Assembly (NCBI GenBank): GCA_949752735.1
Contig: OX457037.1
Coordinates: 67,211,811 to 67,275,810, forward strand
DNA from: Lumbricus terrestris
Taxonomy: Eukaryota; Annelida; Clitellata; Crassiclitellata; Lumbricidae
DNA: 64,000 bases
Reading direction: 5' to 3'
The notes under the pieces were generated by a model. It saw nothing but the letters and a program-made list of their open reading frames with translations, was not told where the DNA came from and did no database searches. A program made the translations under genes and the position numbers. How positions within the stretch are numbered: the first letter of the stretch is position 1; every line of letters starts with the position of its first letter. Shown in pieces: positions 63,986 to 64,000 of the stretch.

Positions 63986-64000
63986 ACTTATAGAACTTGA

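Larger units (their letters stand above)
61963..64000 (+). mobile_element. Autonomous-type MULE (left end to window edge)
   Basis: Compared with copy 1 (ACCAGGAAGC at 2763-2772), the sequence departs after ACCAGGAA at 61960 and becomes GGCGCCGTAACAA. An array of AGACAATAGCGCGC units, 14 bp each, follows, then more GCGCGC/A-rich repeats to about 62110. An 87-bp tandem array and the transposase gene come next. The right end and the target duplication lie beyond the window. Confidence 0.75.

Overview
This is eukaryotic DNA: multi-exon genes with GT-AG introns, TATA boxes, microsatellites and very dense transposable elements. The likeliest source is a marine invertebrate deuterostome such as an echinoderm. 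This is inferred from clustered RING/B-box/NHL (TRIM-NHL) genes, an LTR retroelement with the INT-before-RT order known from deuterostome Gmr1-like elements, and an intergenic background rich in the word TAGGCCTA. No bacterial feature, CRISPR array or rRNA gene is seen.

Host-type genes. Parts of four related TRIM-NHL loci are present. Locus 1 has a short coil exon (4503-4607) and an NHL exon (5901-6787). Locus 2 has a coil exon (10078-10447) and a 5'-truncated NHL exon (12322-12819). Locus 3 runs from a RING/B-box/coil exon (33537-34671, with an in-frame stop) through a coil exon (35681-35980, partly duplicated at 36541-36747) to an NHL exon (38638-39515). Locus 4 is a frameshifted RING/B-box/coil exon (59556-60693). 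The internal junctions I could check are all phase 1. Shared introns, flanks and an old transposon cluster (about 970-2790 and 60725-61962) show the loci arose by segmental duplication.

Mobile elements make up most of the rest. From 15.2 to 31.5 kb there is a nest. A non-autonomous hAT-like element (8-bp TSD) was split by a Gmr1-like LTR retroelement (15488-21676, seemingly identical 554-bp LTRs, RT missing). It was also split by an 8258-bp element (22048-30305) with 490-bp inverted repeats and a 6-bp TSD, and by a small MITE. The 8.26-kb element encodes one spliced gene: a family-B DNA polymerase with an endonuclease-VII-like Cys/His region. It has Polinton-like ends, but I see no integrase, protease, ATPase or capsid gene. 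This is the most unusual object in the window.

From 50.6 to 59.5 kb a second LTR element on the minus strand (1939-bp LTRs, TSD TAGT) carries a gag-protease ORF that begins inside the LTR and runs through the primer-binding site; it has no RT or integrase. It lies 58 bp upstream of the TRIM pseudogene start. At the right edge a Mutator-like element with a FLYWCH/MULE transposase ORF begins at about 61963. Its end consists of GACAA-containing units every 14 bp, and two non-autonomous elements (1935-2532 and 31980-33060) have ends of the same design. The remaining sequence holds small hAT-type MITEs with 8-bp TSDs, a tRNA-derived SINE, LINE 3' fragments, a foldback element and microsatellites.
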